A DNA stretch of 64,000 nucleotides from Rhodobacter aestuarii (GTDB lineage Bacteria; Pseudomonadota; Alphaproteobacteria; Rhodobacterales; Rhodobacteraceae), in contig NZ_FTOG01000005.1 of assembly GCF_900156655.1 (NCBI RefSeq), positions 186,001 through 250,000 of the forward strand, read 5' to 3'. Position 1 is the first letter of the stretch; each line of letters opens with the position of its first letter. The position numbers and the translations under genes are program-made. Positions 25,928-34,917 of this stretch are shown one piece after another. The notes beneath the pieces are model-generated. The model saw only the letters and a program-made list of their open reading frames with translations, ran no database searches and had not been told where the DNA came from.

Positions 25928-25947
25928 GACTAACTCTCTCCTTGGAT

Positions 25948-27102
25948 TCATCTGTCAATATTTCCATCGTGGAATGATCTGGTTTCGCAGATAATGTCTA
26001 TGCTCAACCTAGCGTGGTCGCGGGCGAAGGCGCGCGAGCTGAGCCCCTCGGCCGACATCTGCGCCTGGGCGCGAAGCGCGCGCTGCCGGGCGGCCTCAGG
26101 ATCAGTGGCCTGGGCGCGCAGCGCCGCGCGCAGCGCCGCGGCATCACCGGGCGGCACATAGGTCACGCAGCTGTCGTCGAAATAGGCGCGCAGCCCGCCC
26201 ACATCCGAGATCACCGCTGGAACCCCCATCACCGCTGCCTCCTGCGACACCGTCGATCCCGAGACATGCAGGTTCGGCTTCAGGCTCAGCGCGACCACGT
26301 CGGCCTGCGCATAGCAGGCGAAAAGATCCTCGTTACGGGTGATCTTCGCGCGCGCGACATTAGGTTTTCCGGCCAGAAGATGCGCCGGGATCGTTCCCGA
26401 CACGATGGTCAGGTGCAGATCTGCGCAACCCTCGACGGCGTCGATCAGCGTGGCCCAGTCGCGGTGACGATCGCTGCCCAGCGCCAAGACCCGCAACACG
26501 CCGCCCGAACGGATCAGCCGGGGGGGCGTCTTCTGGTCCGCGGCGATGCCGAAACGCACCAGCTCGCAACGGTGTTCGGGAAAGATTTCGCGCGCAAGCT
26601 CGGTGTTCAGTGGCGAATGGAAGGTCAACACATCGGCCGGGGCGAGAAGCCAGCGATAGACCCACCGACGCAACGGGCTGAACCCGGGCCAGCGGTCGAT
26701 CAGCCAGATCTGTTGCAACAGGAGCCGCGGCCGCCGAACCCTCGGCAACAGCCGCCAGACGGCACCGACGGCGAGGCTCTGGCTTTCCGTATGGGTCCAG
26801 ACGATGTCGGCGCAGGCGATCTGGTCGCGCTGCCGCCAGGCATGAAGGAAATCGAACCCGGTCACGGCGCGGATGCCCAGCCGCAAGAGCCGCGACAACC
26901 GCCCTTCGGGTAGATCCTCGCCATAAGTTACGTCGATCCCCTGATCTGCGGCATGGAAGTAGCCATAGGCCAAAGGCTCGTTCATGCCGATCAGGGCTCC
27001 GCTCTCGAAACGCGCGCGCCAGGCCGTGGCCCCGAAGCCGCGCGCTAGAAGCACGAAGGCCCGGGGGCGGCGCGCCGGCATGTCTGCGGGGGTATCGCTC
27101 AT
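25948..27102 (-). CDS. Glycosyltransferase family 4/1
   Basis: 384 residues. N-terminal domain with ARGFGATAWRARFESGALI and GADI-like VWTHTESQSLAVG. The C-terminal domain carries LRVLALGSDRHRDWATLID, then ACYAQADVVALSLKPNLHVSGSTVSQEAAVMG and PAVISDVGGLRAYF, which stand where GT-B enzymes bind the nucleotide sugar. The gene starts 4 nt after the flippase stop on the - strand and its stop overlaps a possible start of the pyruvyltransferase, so the three are probably co-transcribed. Confidence 0.85.
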   Translation of the reverse strand: MSDTPADMPARRPRAFVLLARGFGATAWRARFESGALIGMNEPLAYGYFHAADQGIDVTYGEDLPEGRLSRLLRLGIRAVTGFDFLHAWRQRDQIACADIVWTHTESQSLAVGAVWRLLPRVRRPRLLLQQIWLIDRWPGFSPLRRWVYRWLLAPADVLTFHSPLNTELAREIFPEHRCELVRFGIAADQKTPPRLIRSGGVLRVLALGSDRHRDWATLIDAVEGCADLHLTIVSGTIPAHLLAGKPNVARAKITRNEDLFACYAQADVVALSLKPNLHVSGSTVSQEAAVMGVPAVISDVGGLRAYFDDSCVTYVPPGDAAALRAALRAQATDPEAARQRALRAQAQMSAEGLSSRAFARDHARLSIDIICETRSFHDGNIDR

Positions 27103-27106
27103 CCTC

Positions 27107-28573
27107 TCAGTCCTTTCCTCGGCGTCGGAGCATGCCCAGCACGAAGGCCTCGGCCCCGTCCGGACGGCCCGCCAGGATCCAAAAGCCCAGATGCACGCCG
27201 CCGTAAAGGGTCAGGCCGGCGATGATCAGCCCGGCCAGCCGCAGGATCTGCATTGCAAAGACCGGTGGGGCGGCAAACGCCTGGCCAAGCAGCACAACGG
27301 CCGCCGCCATCACCGCAGCGCTGACGAGGCTGCGCCAGCAGCCGAAGATCTGCCGCATCACCCCGACCTGGATCATCGATCGCGCGATGAACAGGTTCAT
27401 GACAATGACGGCGAGGCCGGTCAGCGAACGGGCCACCAGCGCGCCAAGAAAACCGAACCCCCAGGCCGCGATCAGGGTCGCCGGCAGCCGCAGCGCTAAG
27501 GCTATAGTCTCACGCAGGGTAAGCAGGCGTGGCTTCCCATTCGCCATTGACAGGGCTTGGACTGGGATAGACATCATCTGCAGTGCGATGACCGGCGAAA
27601 GCCACCAGATCGCGAGAACAACCATGTCCCAACCATTACCAAGTAGCAGGGGGACGATTTCCGTCGCCACGGTCGCTAGGCCAATGCCGATGGGTAAGAT
27701 CAGTAGCATCAGCGCCTGCTGGCTTTGCAGATATGCCCGTCGCATCCTTTCGCTATCCCCCTCCAGTCGCGACATCGCGGCGAAAATCGGCCGCATTGCC
27801 GGGGTGGCGAGCGCATAGGTTGCCATTGATGAGATGACGCTCCCCATCGTATACTGACCGAGCAGCGCCTTGCCCAGGATATACCCGACGAAAAAACGGT
27901 CACCCTGTTGGTTTAGGGTAAAGACGATGCGCGAAGCCGTTACCCAACCGGCGAATCCCAATATACTCTTGGTCCCGGCAAAGCGAATACGCGGCCAATA
28001 GGGGCACAGCCGATAGGACCAGACAGTCGAAATCGCGGAAGTGGCGACCAATCCGATTACCAGCGCCCAGAAAGATGGCCAAATTAGTGCTAGGGTGATC
28101 GAAAGGATGTTTCCACCGAGTTTTCCGTAAAGCATGATTCTGGCGGTTGGGCCATAATTGACCTGCCGCAATGTGTGCACCAACGCCGGGCTTTGAAGGC
28201 TGTTGAGGAAGGGGACACTCGCAAGGACCATAATTGCATGAGCCACTCGCATGTCGTTATAAATCCATGCCAAAGGCAAGGCTAAAGCGATAATTGCAAG
28301 TAGTACTAAACTACCGCGCAGGATGTTAAGCGTGAAGGCGGCATCAACATCCGCTTCGTCGATCTCTTTGCGCTGAACCAGCACGTCTATCGCCGACAAT
28401 TCGGTCACGGCTGCTGCGATTAGCATCGCCGAAGAGGCCAGCGCGACGACCCCAAAATCCTCGGGAACCAGTATCCGCGCCAGCACGACCACGGACACCA
28501 CGTCCAGCACCTTTCCTACAAGCTGGAACAGGCCGAGATGTGCTGCCCCTCTTGCTACCTTGTGCTTCAGCAT
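27107..28573 (-). CDS. Oligosaccharide flippase (Wzx/MATE-like)
   Basis: 488 residues with about 12-14 membrane helices. The N-terminus (KVARGAAHLGLFQLVGKVLDVVSVVVLARILVPEDFGVVALAS) is the classic start of polysaccharide flippases, with the ARIL.PEDFG motif. It moves undecaprenyl-linked repeat units across the inner membrane. Together with the Wzy-like protein it indicates Wzx/Wzy-dependent export. The C-terminal end is basic (GMLRRRGKD). Confidence 0.92.
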   Translation of the reverse strand: MLKHKVARGAAHLGLFQLVGKVLDVVSVVVLARILVPEDFGVVALASSAMLIAAAVTELSAIDVLVQRKEIDEADVDAAFTLNILRGSLVLLAIIALALPLAWIYNDMRVAHAIMVLASVPFLNSLQSPALVHTLRQVNYGPTARIMLYGKLGGNILSITLALIWPSFWALVIGLVATSAISTVWSYRLCPYWPRIRFAGTKSILGFAGWVTASRIVFTLNQQGDRFFVGYILGKALLGQYTMGSVISSMATYALATPAMRPIFAAMSRLEGDSERMRRAYLQSQQALMLLILPIGIGLATVATEIVPLLLGNGWDMVVLAIWWLSPVIALQMMSIPVQALSMANGKPRLLTLRETIALALRLPATLIAAWGFGFLGALVARSLTGLAVIVMNLFIARSMIQVGVMRQIFGCWRSLVSAAVMAAAVVLLGQAFAAPPVFAMQILRLAGLIIAGLTLYGGVHLGFWILAGRPDGAEAFVLGMLRRRGKD

Positions 28574-28658
28574 TCCCCGCCCCCCGCCGAAACCTGCACC
28601 GCGAGGCTGCCGATCCCACCTTCGGTTTCGGCCGGATTACTGGCGACGTCCTTATGGA

Positions 28659-29663
28659 TCAGTCGAGCCAATGTAGACGGGCCTCCGCTGGGACGCGCGG
28701 AGAAAGCGCAATGCTGAACTGCTCGGTTGGAACGCCGAACCCTATCATAGTGATGATCGTTTCGTATTCTGGAATGCCTAAGGCGAGGCGCAGAGACCTG
28801 TCTCGCCCGGCGTCGACACTCCAGTTGAGCATGCACCCACCCAATTGCTTTGCATGAGCCGCCAGAAGTAGCGACATTGCGAAAATACCACCGTCGACGT
28901 AGTCCTGATGCAATTCCCCGGGAGAGGTAAACGCACGCTGATCGGCGGTAACGATGGCAAGGGCTCCGATCTTTTCGCCAAAGCCACGGTTGCCATTCTG
29001 GAACGACAACGCATGATCAATCTGGGCGCGGCCGGTCGCGAAATACACTCCCCCGGCTTGTCTGTTGCATACGGAGGGCGCCCGGCTCGCCACGGCGTAG
29101 ATATCTTCAAGCACTGCCTGTGGGATGGCTTCGCCAGTGAAATTGCGAAGCGTCCTCCGGCTACGCAGAAATTCAATGGCTGTATCCTGCGGCACAGGAA
29201 ACAGATCCCCGCGTTGAAGCTTGATGGCGCCTCCCTCACCTTCGGGCGTGCCGTTGGGCGCCTTCGCCAGAAAGGCCTCGAGCGCATGAACATCGACGCC
29301 AAGGCCGTGGTTGAAGGCGACATATTGCTTAAGGGCTGCGCGCGCATTTGCCGAGGTCGTGTCAGGGCCGAAGGAGGTCTCGTAATGAGTAATGTGTCCC
29401 ATCAGATTGTTGATTGCCTCTGCTCCGAAGCCGGGTCGCGGTTGTGGCAGGGCCAACCCCTTCTCCACGGCATGAAATTGTTTGTAGATGACAGCGGACA
29501 ACAGGTCCCGGTCCAAAGCCGACCTGACCGTCGAAGAGTTGCGCAAGAAGCGATAAGTCGCGTAAAAGCTATTTCGCAGGGTGCGAAGAGAATTATGGCC
29601 CGCGCGCAAAAACGCTTTGGGAGCTGGAGGCAAACGGGTCGCGAGTTTTTTTAAAATGCTCAA
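28659..29663 (-). CDS. Nitroreductase-like protein of the polysaccharide locus
   Basis: 334 residues. The N-terminal about 130 residues are unlike typical nitroreductases (FLRAGHNSLRTLRNSFYATYRF and YKQFHAVEKGLALPQPRPGFG). The C-terminal part is a nitroreductase fold: EFLRSRRTLRNFTGEAIPQAVLEDIY (FMN-binding RRTLR), ASRAPSVCNRQ, then DGGIFAMSLLLAAHAKQLGGCMLNW and IPEYETIITMIGFG. Such proteins occur next to pyruvyltransferases in exopolysaccharide clusters, but their reaction is unknown to me. It may reduce or modify a sugar intermediate; FMN dependence is an inference. Confidence 0.78.
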   Translation of the reverse strand: MSILKKLATRLPPAPKAFLRAGHNSLRTLRNSFYATYRFLRNSSTVRSALDRDLLSAVIYKQFHAVEKGLALPQPRPGFGAEAINNLMGHITHYETSFGPDTTSANARAALKQYVAFNHGLGVDVHALEAFLAKAPNGTPEGEGGAIKLQRGDLFPVPQDTAIEFLRSRRTLRNFTGEAIPQAVLEDIYAVASRAPSVCNRQAGGVYFATGRAQIDHALSFQNGNRGFGEKIGALAIVTADQRAFTSPGELHQDYVDGGIFAMSLLLAAHAKQLGGCMLNWSVDAGRDRSLRLALGIPEYETIITMIGFGVPTEQFSIALSPRVPAEARLHWLD

Positions 29664-29966
29664 GACAAATCCTCTAATTTGATGGGGCTGGACACACTAC
29701 TTCCGCGAAAGTGACAAGGGTGCAGGACCCGCAGCATACACAGCGGCCGCTGTCCACGACAGTACCGATCGAAGGTTGTTGCGATATGACAGACAAGGTA
29801 TAGGCTCATTCTAGCTCATGCGCCGCGATGATTTTGTTTTGGATGGAGTTGGGTGATAGTCGACACCAAAGCTGACACTAATAAATGTCCCGCCTCCATG
29901 ATTGCAGTGACATGACGATTGCTATCCGATTTTTCATTACAAAACCCGCCTCCACGTGCCAGGTCC
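29664..29966. other. Intergenic region, 303 bases
   Basis: No gene is seen. It separates the nitroreductase-like gene from the mannosyltransferase-like gene on the - strand and is richer in A/T than its flanks, so a promoter for the downstream - strand genes is likely. I see no clear hairpin. Confidence 0.5.
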
Positions 29967-31112
29967 TCAACCGGGCAAGCGCTCCTGGATATAAGAGGTA
30001 AGTTCCCCACGGAAACGGTCTGAGCCAAACGCTTTCGCATGGGCCACGATCGTCTCCGACCGCAGCTCAGTTTCCACTGCTTCGAACTGTGAAACCGCGA
30101 TAAGCAGGTCTACCGTTGTCTGTGTATGGAAATGCACCCCGGTCGGCGCTGCATGATCTAGGCCGCGCACGGTTTCGGCCGTTCCTCCCTGTCCCAACGC
30201 GATCACGGGCGTGCCACAGGCCTGGGCCTCAACGGGGACGATCCCAAAATCTTCTTTTGCAGCAAACACAAAGGCCCGCGCGCGTTGCATGTGATCGCGC
30301 ATAACCTCAAAGGGCGCATGTCCGAGAAATTCTACATTGCCTTTTGCCATCGCCTTGATACGCCCCATCTCCGGTCCATCGCCACAGACGATGAGTTTGA
30401 GGTCGGGGCGCTGCGAAAATGCCTCGACGATCAGATGAATGTTTTTGTAGGGCACCATGCGGGACGCGGTGAAAAAGAAATCCCCTCGGGGGGCCTCTGA
30501 TTTTGTAAAAGCATCGGTATCAACGGGCGGATAAATCACATCGGCATTACGTCGATAAGTTTTCCAGATTCGTTTCTTGATAAAATACGAATTGGCGATC
30601 ATGTAATCGACTTGCGCGACGGTCCGCATGTCCCAAATGCGAAAGCGATGCATCATCTCGCGAGCAAGCGCCCGTTTTAGAGATGCCGCGAATCCGTTAA
30701 GTGACAACATGTACTCATGGGTAAGATCCCATGCATAGCGCGCTGGGGAGTGAATATAGGCGAAGTGCTTTTGCTCCGGCCCTGTGATCACGCCCTTCGA
30801 GAGTGCAGCTGAAGATGAGATCACAGCCTCATGGCGTGTAACATCAAGCGCCTCGATTGCGCGTGTGGCTTGTAGCAACAGATAGCGATAATACCGTTCA
30901 ACTCCGGGGAGACGGTTCAGGTCGCTGACGTGAACGGGTCTGTCACCAAAGAAACTCCTTCTTTCCTCATCTGACAAGAAGTCGAAGACGGTATAGATCT
31001 CCGACTTGGGAAAGCAGTGCATAATCTCTTTGACAACTTTCTCTCCGCCCGCGATGGTCGGGAACCAGTCGTGGACAATTGCTACATCCAGATCAGCTTG
31101 GACATCTGACAT
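29967..31112 (-). CDS. Glycosyltransferase family 4, WbaZ-like
   Basis: 381 residues. The N-terminus DVAIVHDWFPTIAGGEKVVKEI is characteristic of WbaZ/mannosyltransferase-like GT4 enzymes (HDW...GGE). Later parts are HFAYIHSPARYAWDLTHEYM, the domain boundary GDFFFTASRMVPYKNIHLIVEAF, LIVCGDGPEMGRIKAMA and the donor-binding AFVFAAKEDFGIVPVEAQACG. With manC and manB just upstream on the same strand, a GDP-mannose donor is plausible but not proven. Confidence 0.88.
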   Translation of the reverse strand: MSDVQADLDVAIVHDWFPTIAGGEKVVKEIMHCFPKSEIYTVFDFLSDEERRSFFGDRPVHVSDLNRLPGVERYYRYLLLQATRAIEALDVTRHEAVISSSAALSKGVITGPEQKHFAYIHSPARYAWDLTHEYMLSLNGFAASLKRALAREMMHRFRIWDMRTVAQVDYMIANSYFIKKRIWKTYRRNADVIYPPVDTDAFTKSEAPRGDFFFTASRMVPYKNIHLIVEAFSQRPDLKLIVCGDGPEMGRIKAMAKGNVEFLGHAPFEVMRDHMQRARAFVFAAKEDFGIVPVEAQACGTPVIALGQGGTAETVRGLDHAAPTGVHFHTQTTVDLLIAVSQFEAVETELRSETIVAHAKAFGSDRFRGELTSYIQERLPG

Positions 31113-31180
31113 TTGAAATACCTTGGTGGATCCGCACTCAACGTGTCACGGGTGAATTGAAAGACCGGAAACGGCTTTTC

Positions 31181-32614
31181 TCACCCCTTCGCTCCTTGTC
31201 CTCGCGCGTAGACGTCGTCGTAGCGAATGATGTCATCCTCGCCCAAATAGGACCCGGTTTGCACCTCAATCAGCACCATCGGCACCTTGCCGGGGTTTTC
31301 CATCCGGTGGACCGCCCCGAGCGGGATGTAGACGGATTGGTTTTCGGTAACCAGTTGCACCTTGTCGTCAATCGTGACTTTCGCCGTGCCCTGAACAACG
31401 ATCCAGTGCTCCGAGCGGTGGTGGTGGCTTTGCAGGCTGAGCGCCGCGCCGGGATGCACGACGATGCGCTTTACCTGAAACCGGTCGGCAAGTGCTAGTG
31501 TCTCAAACCAGCCCCAGGGACGATGGTCTTTGGGAAATTGTACCGCCTGCGGCGCTTTACGCACTTTTAGCGCATCAACCGCCTTTTTTACATCCTGCGC
31601 GCGTGACATGTCTGCCACCAGAACAGCATCGTTCATCGCCACGGCGATCACGTTTTTTAGCCCGATTCCAACGAGTTCCACGCCGTCGCTTTCAGAGCGA
31701 AGCAAGCTTTCCTCGCAGTCGATCGCGGTGGCGCCGCTCGATGTCGCAACCCCAGCTTCATCTTGCGCTTGCGCTGCCCACACGGCGTCCCAGCCACCCA
31801 AGTCCGACCATTCTTCGCTGAAGGGCACGGCGGCAAGGTTCGTGGCTCGTTCCATGACTGCATAATCAAGCGAAATATCGGGCGCCTTAGCCCAAGCCGT
31901 CGGGTCAAGGCGCAGGAAGCCAAGATCAGTGTGTGCGTTCTCGACCGCGGCGCGAACAGGGGCCAATACCTCTGGGGCATAGGCTTCGAATGCGGCGACC
32001 ATATCGGCGGCGCGGAACAGGAATATCCCAGCGTTCCAAAGGAAGTTACCAGCGGCAAGCATCGCCTCGGCCCGGGCCAAATCGGGCTTTTCAACGAAGC
32101 GGGTAAGCGCGATAGGTGCACCGCTAGTGTCCGGCTGTGCGGAAAGCTCAAGGTATCCATAGCCCGTTTCCGGGCGCGACGGCGTGATCCCGAAGGTAAC
32201 GATTTGCCCCGCCGCGACAGCCGCAAGTCCGCGCTCCACGGCAGCACGGAAGGCTGCTGCATCGGGGATCGCATGATCTGAGGGCGCGACAAGCAAAACC
32301 GCATCGGGGTCGGTTGCCATCAGGTGAAGCGCAGCTGCCAAAACAGCCGGCGCGGTGTTGCGCCCTTCAGGCTCGATCAGTATCGCGCCCGGATCAATGC
32401 CGATTTCAGACAATTGCTCCGTGACAATGAAACGAAAATCGCTGTTCGTTAGCACCACGGGGGACGCAAATTCATCCCCGCGCAACCGCAGCGCAGATGC
32501 TTGAAACAGCGTCTGATCGCCCAGTAGGGGGGCAAATTGCTTAGGGTAGCTCTTGCGCGAAAGCGGCCAAAGCCGCGTTCCAGAACCCCCGCAAAGGATT
32601 GTCGGATAGATCAT
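31181..32614 (-). CDS. manC: Mannose-1-phosphate guanylyltransferase / mannose-6-phosphate isomerase
   Basis: 477 residues from the ATG complementary to 32614, preceded by GAGGGA; the frame is open 12 codons further but those are not family-like. The N-terminal nucleotidyltransferase has PTILCGGSGTRLWPLSRKSY and PKQF (pyrophosphorylase signature), then FVEKPD. The C-terminal cupin domain with HHHRSEHWIVVQGTAKVTI is the isomerase part (type II PMI). It makes GDP-mannose from mannose-1-phosphate and probably interconverts fructose-6-P and mannose-6-P. The gene pairs with manB upstream. Confidence 0.95.
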   Translation of the reverse strand: MIYPTILCGGSGTRLWPLSRKSYPKQFAPLLGDQTLFQASALRLRGDEFASPVVLTNSDFRFIVTEQLSEIGIDPGAILIEPEGRNTAPAVLAAALHLMATDPDAVLLVAPSDHAIPDAAAFRAAVERGLAAVAAGQIVTFGITPSRPETGYGYLELSAQPDTSGAPIALTRFVEKPDLARAEAMLAAGNFLWNAGIFLFRAADMVAAFEAYAPEVLAPVRAAVENAHTDLGFLRLDPTAWAKAPDISLDYAVMERATNLAAVPFSEEWSDLGGWDAVWAAQAQDEAGVATSSGATAIDCEESLLRSESDGVELVGIGLKNVIAVAMNDAVLVADMSRAQDVKKAVDALKVRKAPQAVQFPKDHRPWGWFETLALADRFQVKRIVVHPGAALSLQSHHHRSEHWIVVQGTAKVTIDDKVQLVTENQSVYIPLGAVHRMENPGKVPMVLIEVQTGSYLGEDDIIRYDDVYARGQGAKG

Positions 32615-32671
32615 CAAAAAGCTCCCTCGTACGGGTTCGTATCGAAACATAAATGCTGCGCTGCGGCAATT

Positions 32672-34072
32672 TCAAAAGCCGCGCAACTTTATCCTGATCG
32701 TGTTCATCGCCTGTTCGAGCAAAATTGCCGCAGCGTCAAGGGTTTCTGCCTCGGTGTAGATGCGAAATTCCGGTGCATTGCCGGAAGGGCGAAGATGAAG
32801 AACGTTGCCATCAGCAAGCGTCATCCGCAGCCCGTCCATGCGATCGAGCGTCTGTTCTTGGCCAAACGGTGCAAGAAATTCCGCCCGGACGCTGGCATCT
32901 TTGGACAGGTGCGCGAGGAAAGCCGCGCTGGCTTCGGTTGGGGTTTCTGTCAACCGGTCGGAGGCTGTGGCGCGGGCGGGCAGGGTGGCGACTAGCTCCG
33001 CTAGGCCCTGACCTTTGGCGCGGGCGAGAGACAGCGGTGCGACAATCGGCAAAACCGCGTCGCGGGTCATTAGTGCAGGCAGGGCGCCTGCTGGGCCCTC
33101 TGCCGCGAAGCCAAGGAGAAAGCCGCCATTCGCCTCGAACCCGACAACTTTTGCACCGGGTTCTTGTGTCAAGGCTTCCTCCATCGCAGCAATGACAAAG
33201 GGTGAGCCGATCTTCGTGCGCGTCACCGCGGTGAAGTCGTGGACCATATCCACCATCGAATTGGACGAAACCGGCGTGCAGATCACCTTTGCGCCTAGAG
33301 CCATCGAGGTGAGTACGCCCAGCACGTCCCCCGCGATCACCTGGCCTGTCGCATCGGTCAGCATCGGACGATCTGCGTCACCATCTGTCGAGAGCACCGC
33401 ATCCAGCCGATACGTAGCGCACCATTCCGCCAGCTGTTCTCGTGTGGTCGGATCGACCGCCTCAGTATCGACAGGAATGAAAACGTCCGAGCGGGCAAGC
33501 CGCACGACCTCTGCCCCCAAGGAAAGGAGGATGTGGTGCAATAGGTCGCGCGCCACGGAGGAATGCTCGTAAAGACCAAGGCGCAAACCAGCTAACGCGG
33601 CACCGCCGAAGGCTTGGCGATAGCGCGAAATATAATCAGCACCCGCCTCCGCGTAATAGCGCAAGGTGCCTCGGGTTGCGGTTTCGGGCGCATGACCGAG
33701 ATTCGCTAAGATTGCAGCCTCATCGGCTTTGGAAATCTCACCCGAGGGGAGGTAGAACTTGAGCCCGTTTCGGTCCGCAGGAATGTGGCTTCCCGTCACC
33801 ATGACCGCCGCCGCGCCCGCCGACATGGCGATCTGCGCAAGCGCCGGGGTCGGCAGCGCGCCACAATAGGTAACATTTAGACCCGCATCCCGTGCAGCCG
33901 CGATCACGACCGCGGCAATGCGCTGCGAGGAAGGGCGCAGATCTTCTCCGACGAAAAGCCCAGTTCCGGTCGGGCAGGCCGAAACAAAGGCCGAGACATG
34001 GTCGCTGATCAATTCAGGGGTCAGTTCGGCCACCAGACCGCGCAAACCGCTTGTACCAAATTTGGGGGCCAT
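32672..34072 (-). CDS. manB: Phosphomannomutase
   Basis: 466 residues, alpha-phosphohexomutase superfamily. Sequence KFGTSGLRGLVAEL at the N-terminus, active-site phosphoserine loop VMVTGSHIPADRNGLKFY (about 93-110), metal-binding loop STDGDADRPML (about 235; DGDADR is the usual DGDxDR), substrate loop GFEANGGFLLG (about 320) and phosphate-binding RPSGNAPEFRIYTEA at the end. All catalytic blocks are intact. It converts mannose-6-P to mannose-1-P for ManC. A phosphoglucomutase activity may also be present, as in CpsG/AlgC relatives. Confidence 0.94.
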   Translation of the reverse strand: MAPKFGTSGLRGLVAELTPELISDHVSAFVSACPTGTGLFVGEDLRPSSQRIAAVVIAAARDAGLNVTYCGALPTPALAQIAMSAGAAAVMVTGSHIPADRNGLKFYLPSGEISKADEAAILANLGHAPETATRGTLRYYAEAGADYISRYRQAFGGAALAGLRLGLYEHSSVARDLLHHILLSLGAEVVRLARSDVFIPVDTEAVDPTTREQLAEWCATYRLDAVLSTDGDADRPMLTDATGQVIAGDVLGVLTSMALGAKVICTPVSSNSMVDMVHDFTAVTRTKIGSPFVIAAMEEALTQEPGAKVVGFEANGGFLLGFAAEGPAGALPALMTRDAVLPIVAPLSLARAKGQGLAELVATLPARATASDRLTETPTEASAAFLAHLSKDASVRAEFLAPFGQEQTLDRMDGLRMTLADGNVLHLRPSGNAPEFRIYTEAETLDAAAILLEQAMNTIRIKLRGF

Positions 34073-34204
34073 GAAACGCTCCTTGGTCCTCTTCGCATCT
34101 TCTCTAGGCCAGCGAAAGGCGAGGTGTCGATACCGTGATTAGCCGCAGTTGTGAAAAGTTTTACGACACTCTTCGAAAGAGCCATCACTCATGAAGCTGA
34201 TCGA

Positions 34205-34228
34205 CTAAAGCCCAAGTTTTGGGCTCAA
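34205..34228 (-). terminator. Weak terminator-like hairpin after yjbF
   Basis: AGCCCAA (34209-34215), 3-nt loop, TTGGGCT (34219-34225), 15 nt beyond the YjbF-family stop on the - strand. The stem is short and the following run of T is poor, so only weak termination is likely. Confidence 0.4.
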
Positions 34229-34239
34229 GCGGGATCTTT

Positions 34240-34917
34240 TTAATTGCGGACGCTCGGGACCTTACGCAAGGACAACTTGCCAGTCAGGGGGCTTGCCCAT
34301 TGGGTTGACTGAACGATCTCGCCGCGATGCGGTACAACCCAATAGTAGTTGAAAAACTCAGCATACCCGCCGCGGCAGTGCTCGGTCACCATGCGCGTTG
34401 AGACCGGCGTGTCGCCGACGAACACGCTATCCGTCCCTCCGGGATAGACGTCGCATTTGAAGGCGCGCGTCTCGGTGTTGTCATTTCCATTGATGAAGGT
34501 CATCAGTCGCGTGGCAACGCCAGAGCCAACAGACTGGATCAAGGCGGTGCTCTCAGAGACCTCGGCCGCCATCAGATCGTTCCCGAAGCCCCGGGTTCCG
34601 ACCAAAACACCGCTCTTGAGCATCAGTTGCGATCCGTCAGCGGCAATCATCGTGTCAACGCCGCTAACATCGGAACGAGCCTGCCGCAGCAAAACAGCGA
34701 TCGCGCTCGTGTTTTGCTCTGTAACCGCCGCCACGCCGGGCGCGTCGGCCTCGTAGGCGGCCAAGAAAAGAGGGTTCGCTGTGGCAGGCGCCCTTTTCTG
34801 AAACGGGATCGCGCCTTTGATAATTTGCTGGGTTTGCGGATCAGACGAACAGGCCGCCAGGCTGGCGGCAATCGCCACTGCGGGGAGAAGCGCTTTGAGC
34901 ATAAGGAACGGTCTCAT
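34240..34917 (-). CDS. YjbF/GfcB-family lipoprotein
   Basis: 225 residues. The N-terminus MRPFLMLKALLPAVAIAASLAACSS is a lipoprotein signal with lipobox LAAC (mature Cys near residue 23). The middle contains DVSGVDTMIAADGSQLMLKSGVLVGTRGFGNDLMA, the YjbF/GfcB (group 4 capsule) pattern in which GTRG is conserved, and the end has PHRGEIVQSTQW. The start overlaps the YjbH-family stop (ATGA), showing coupling. It probably lies in the outer membrane and assists polysaccharide export with YjbH. The YjbE and YjbG partners were not found. Confidence 0.87.
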   Translation of the reverse strand: MRPFLMLKALLPAVAIAASLAACSSDPQTQQIIKGAIPFQKRAPATANPLFLAAYEADAPGVAAVTEQNTSAIAVLLRQARSDVSGVDTMIAADGSQLMLKSGVLVGTRGFGNDLMAAEVSESTALIQSVGSGVATRLMTFINGNDNTETRAFKCDVYPGGTDSVFVGDTPVSTRMVTEHCRGGYAEFFNYYWVVPHRGEIVQSTQWASPLTGKLSLRKVPSVRN

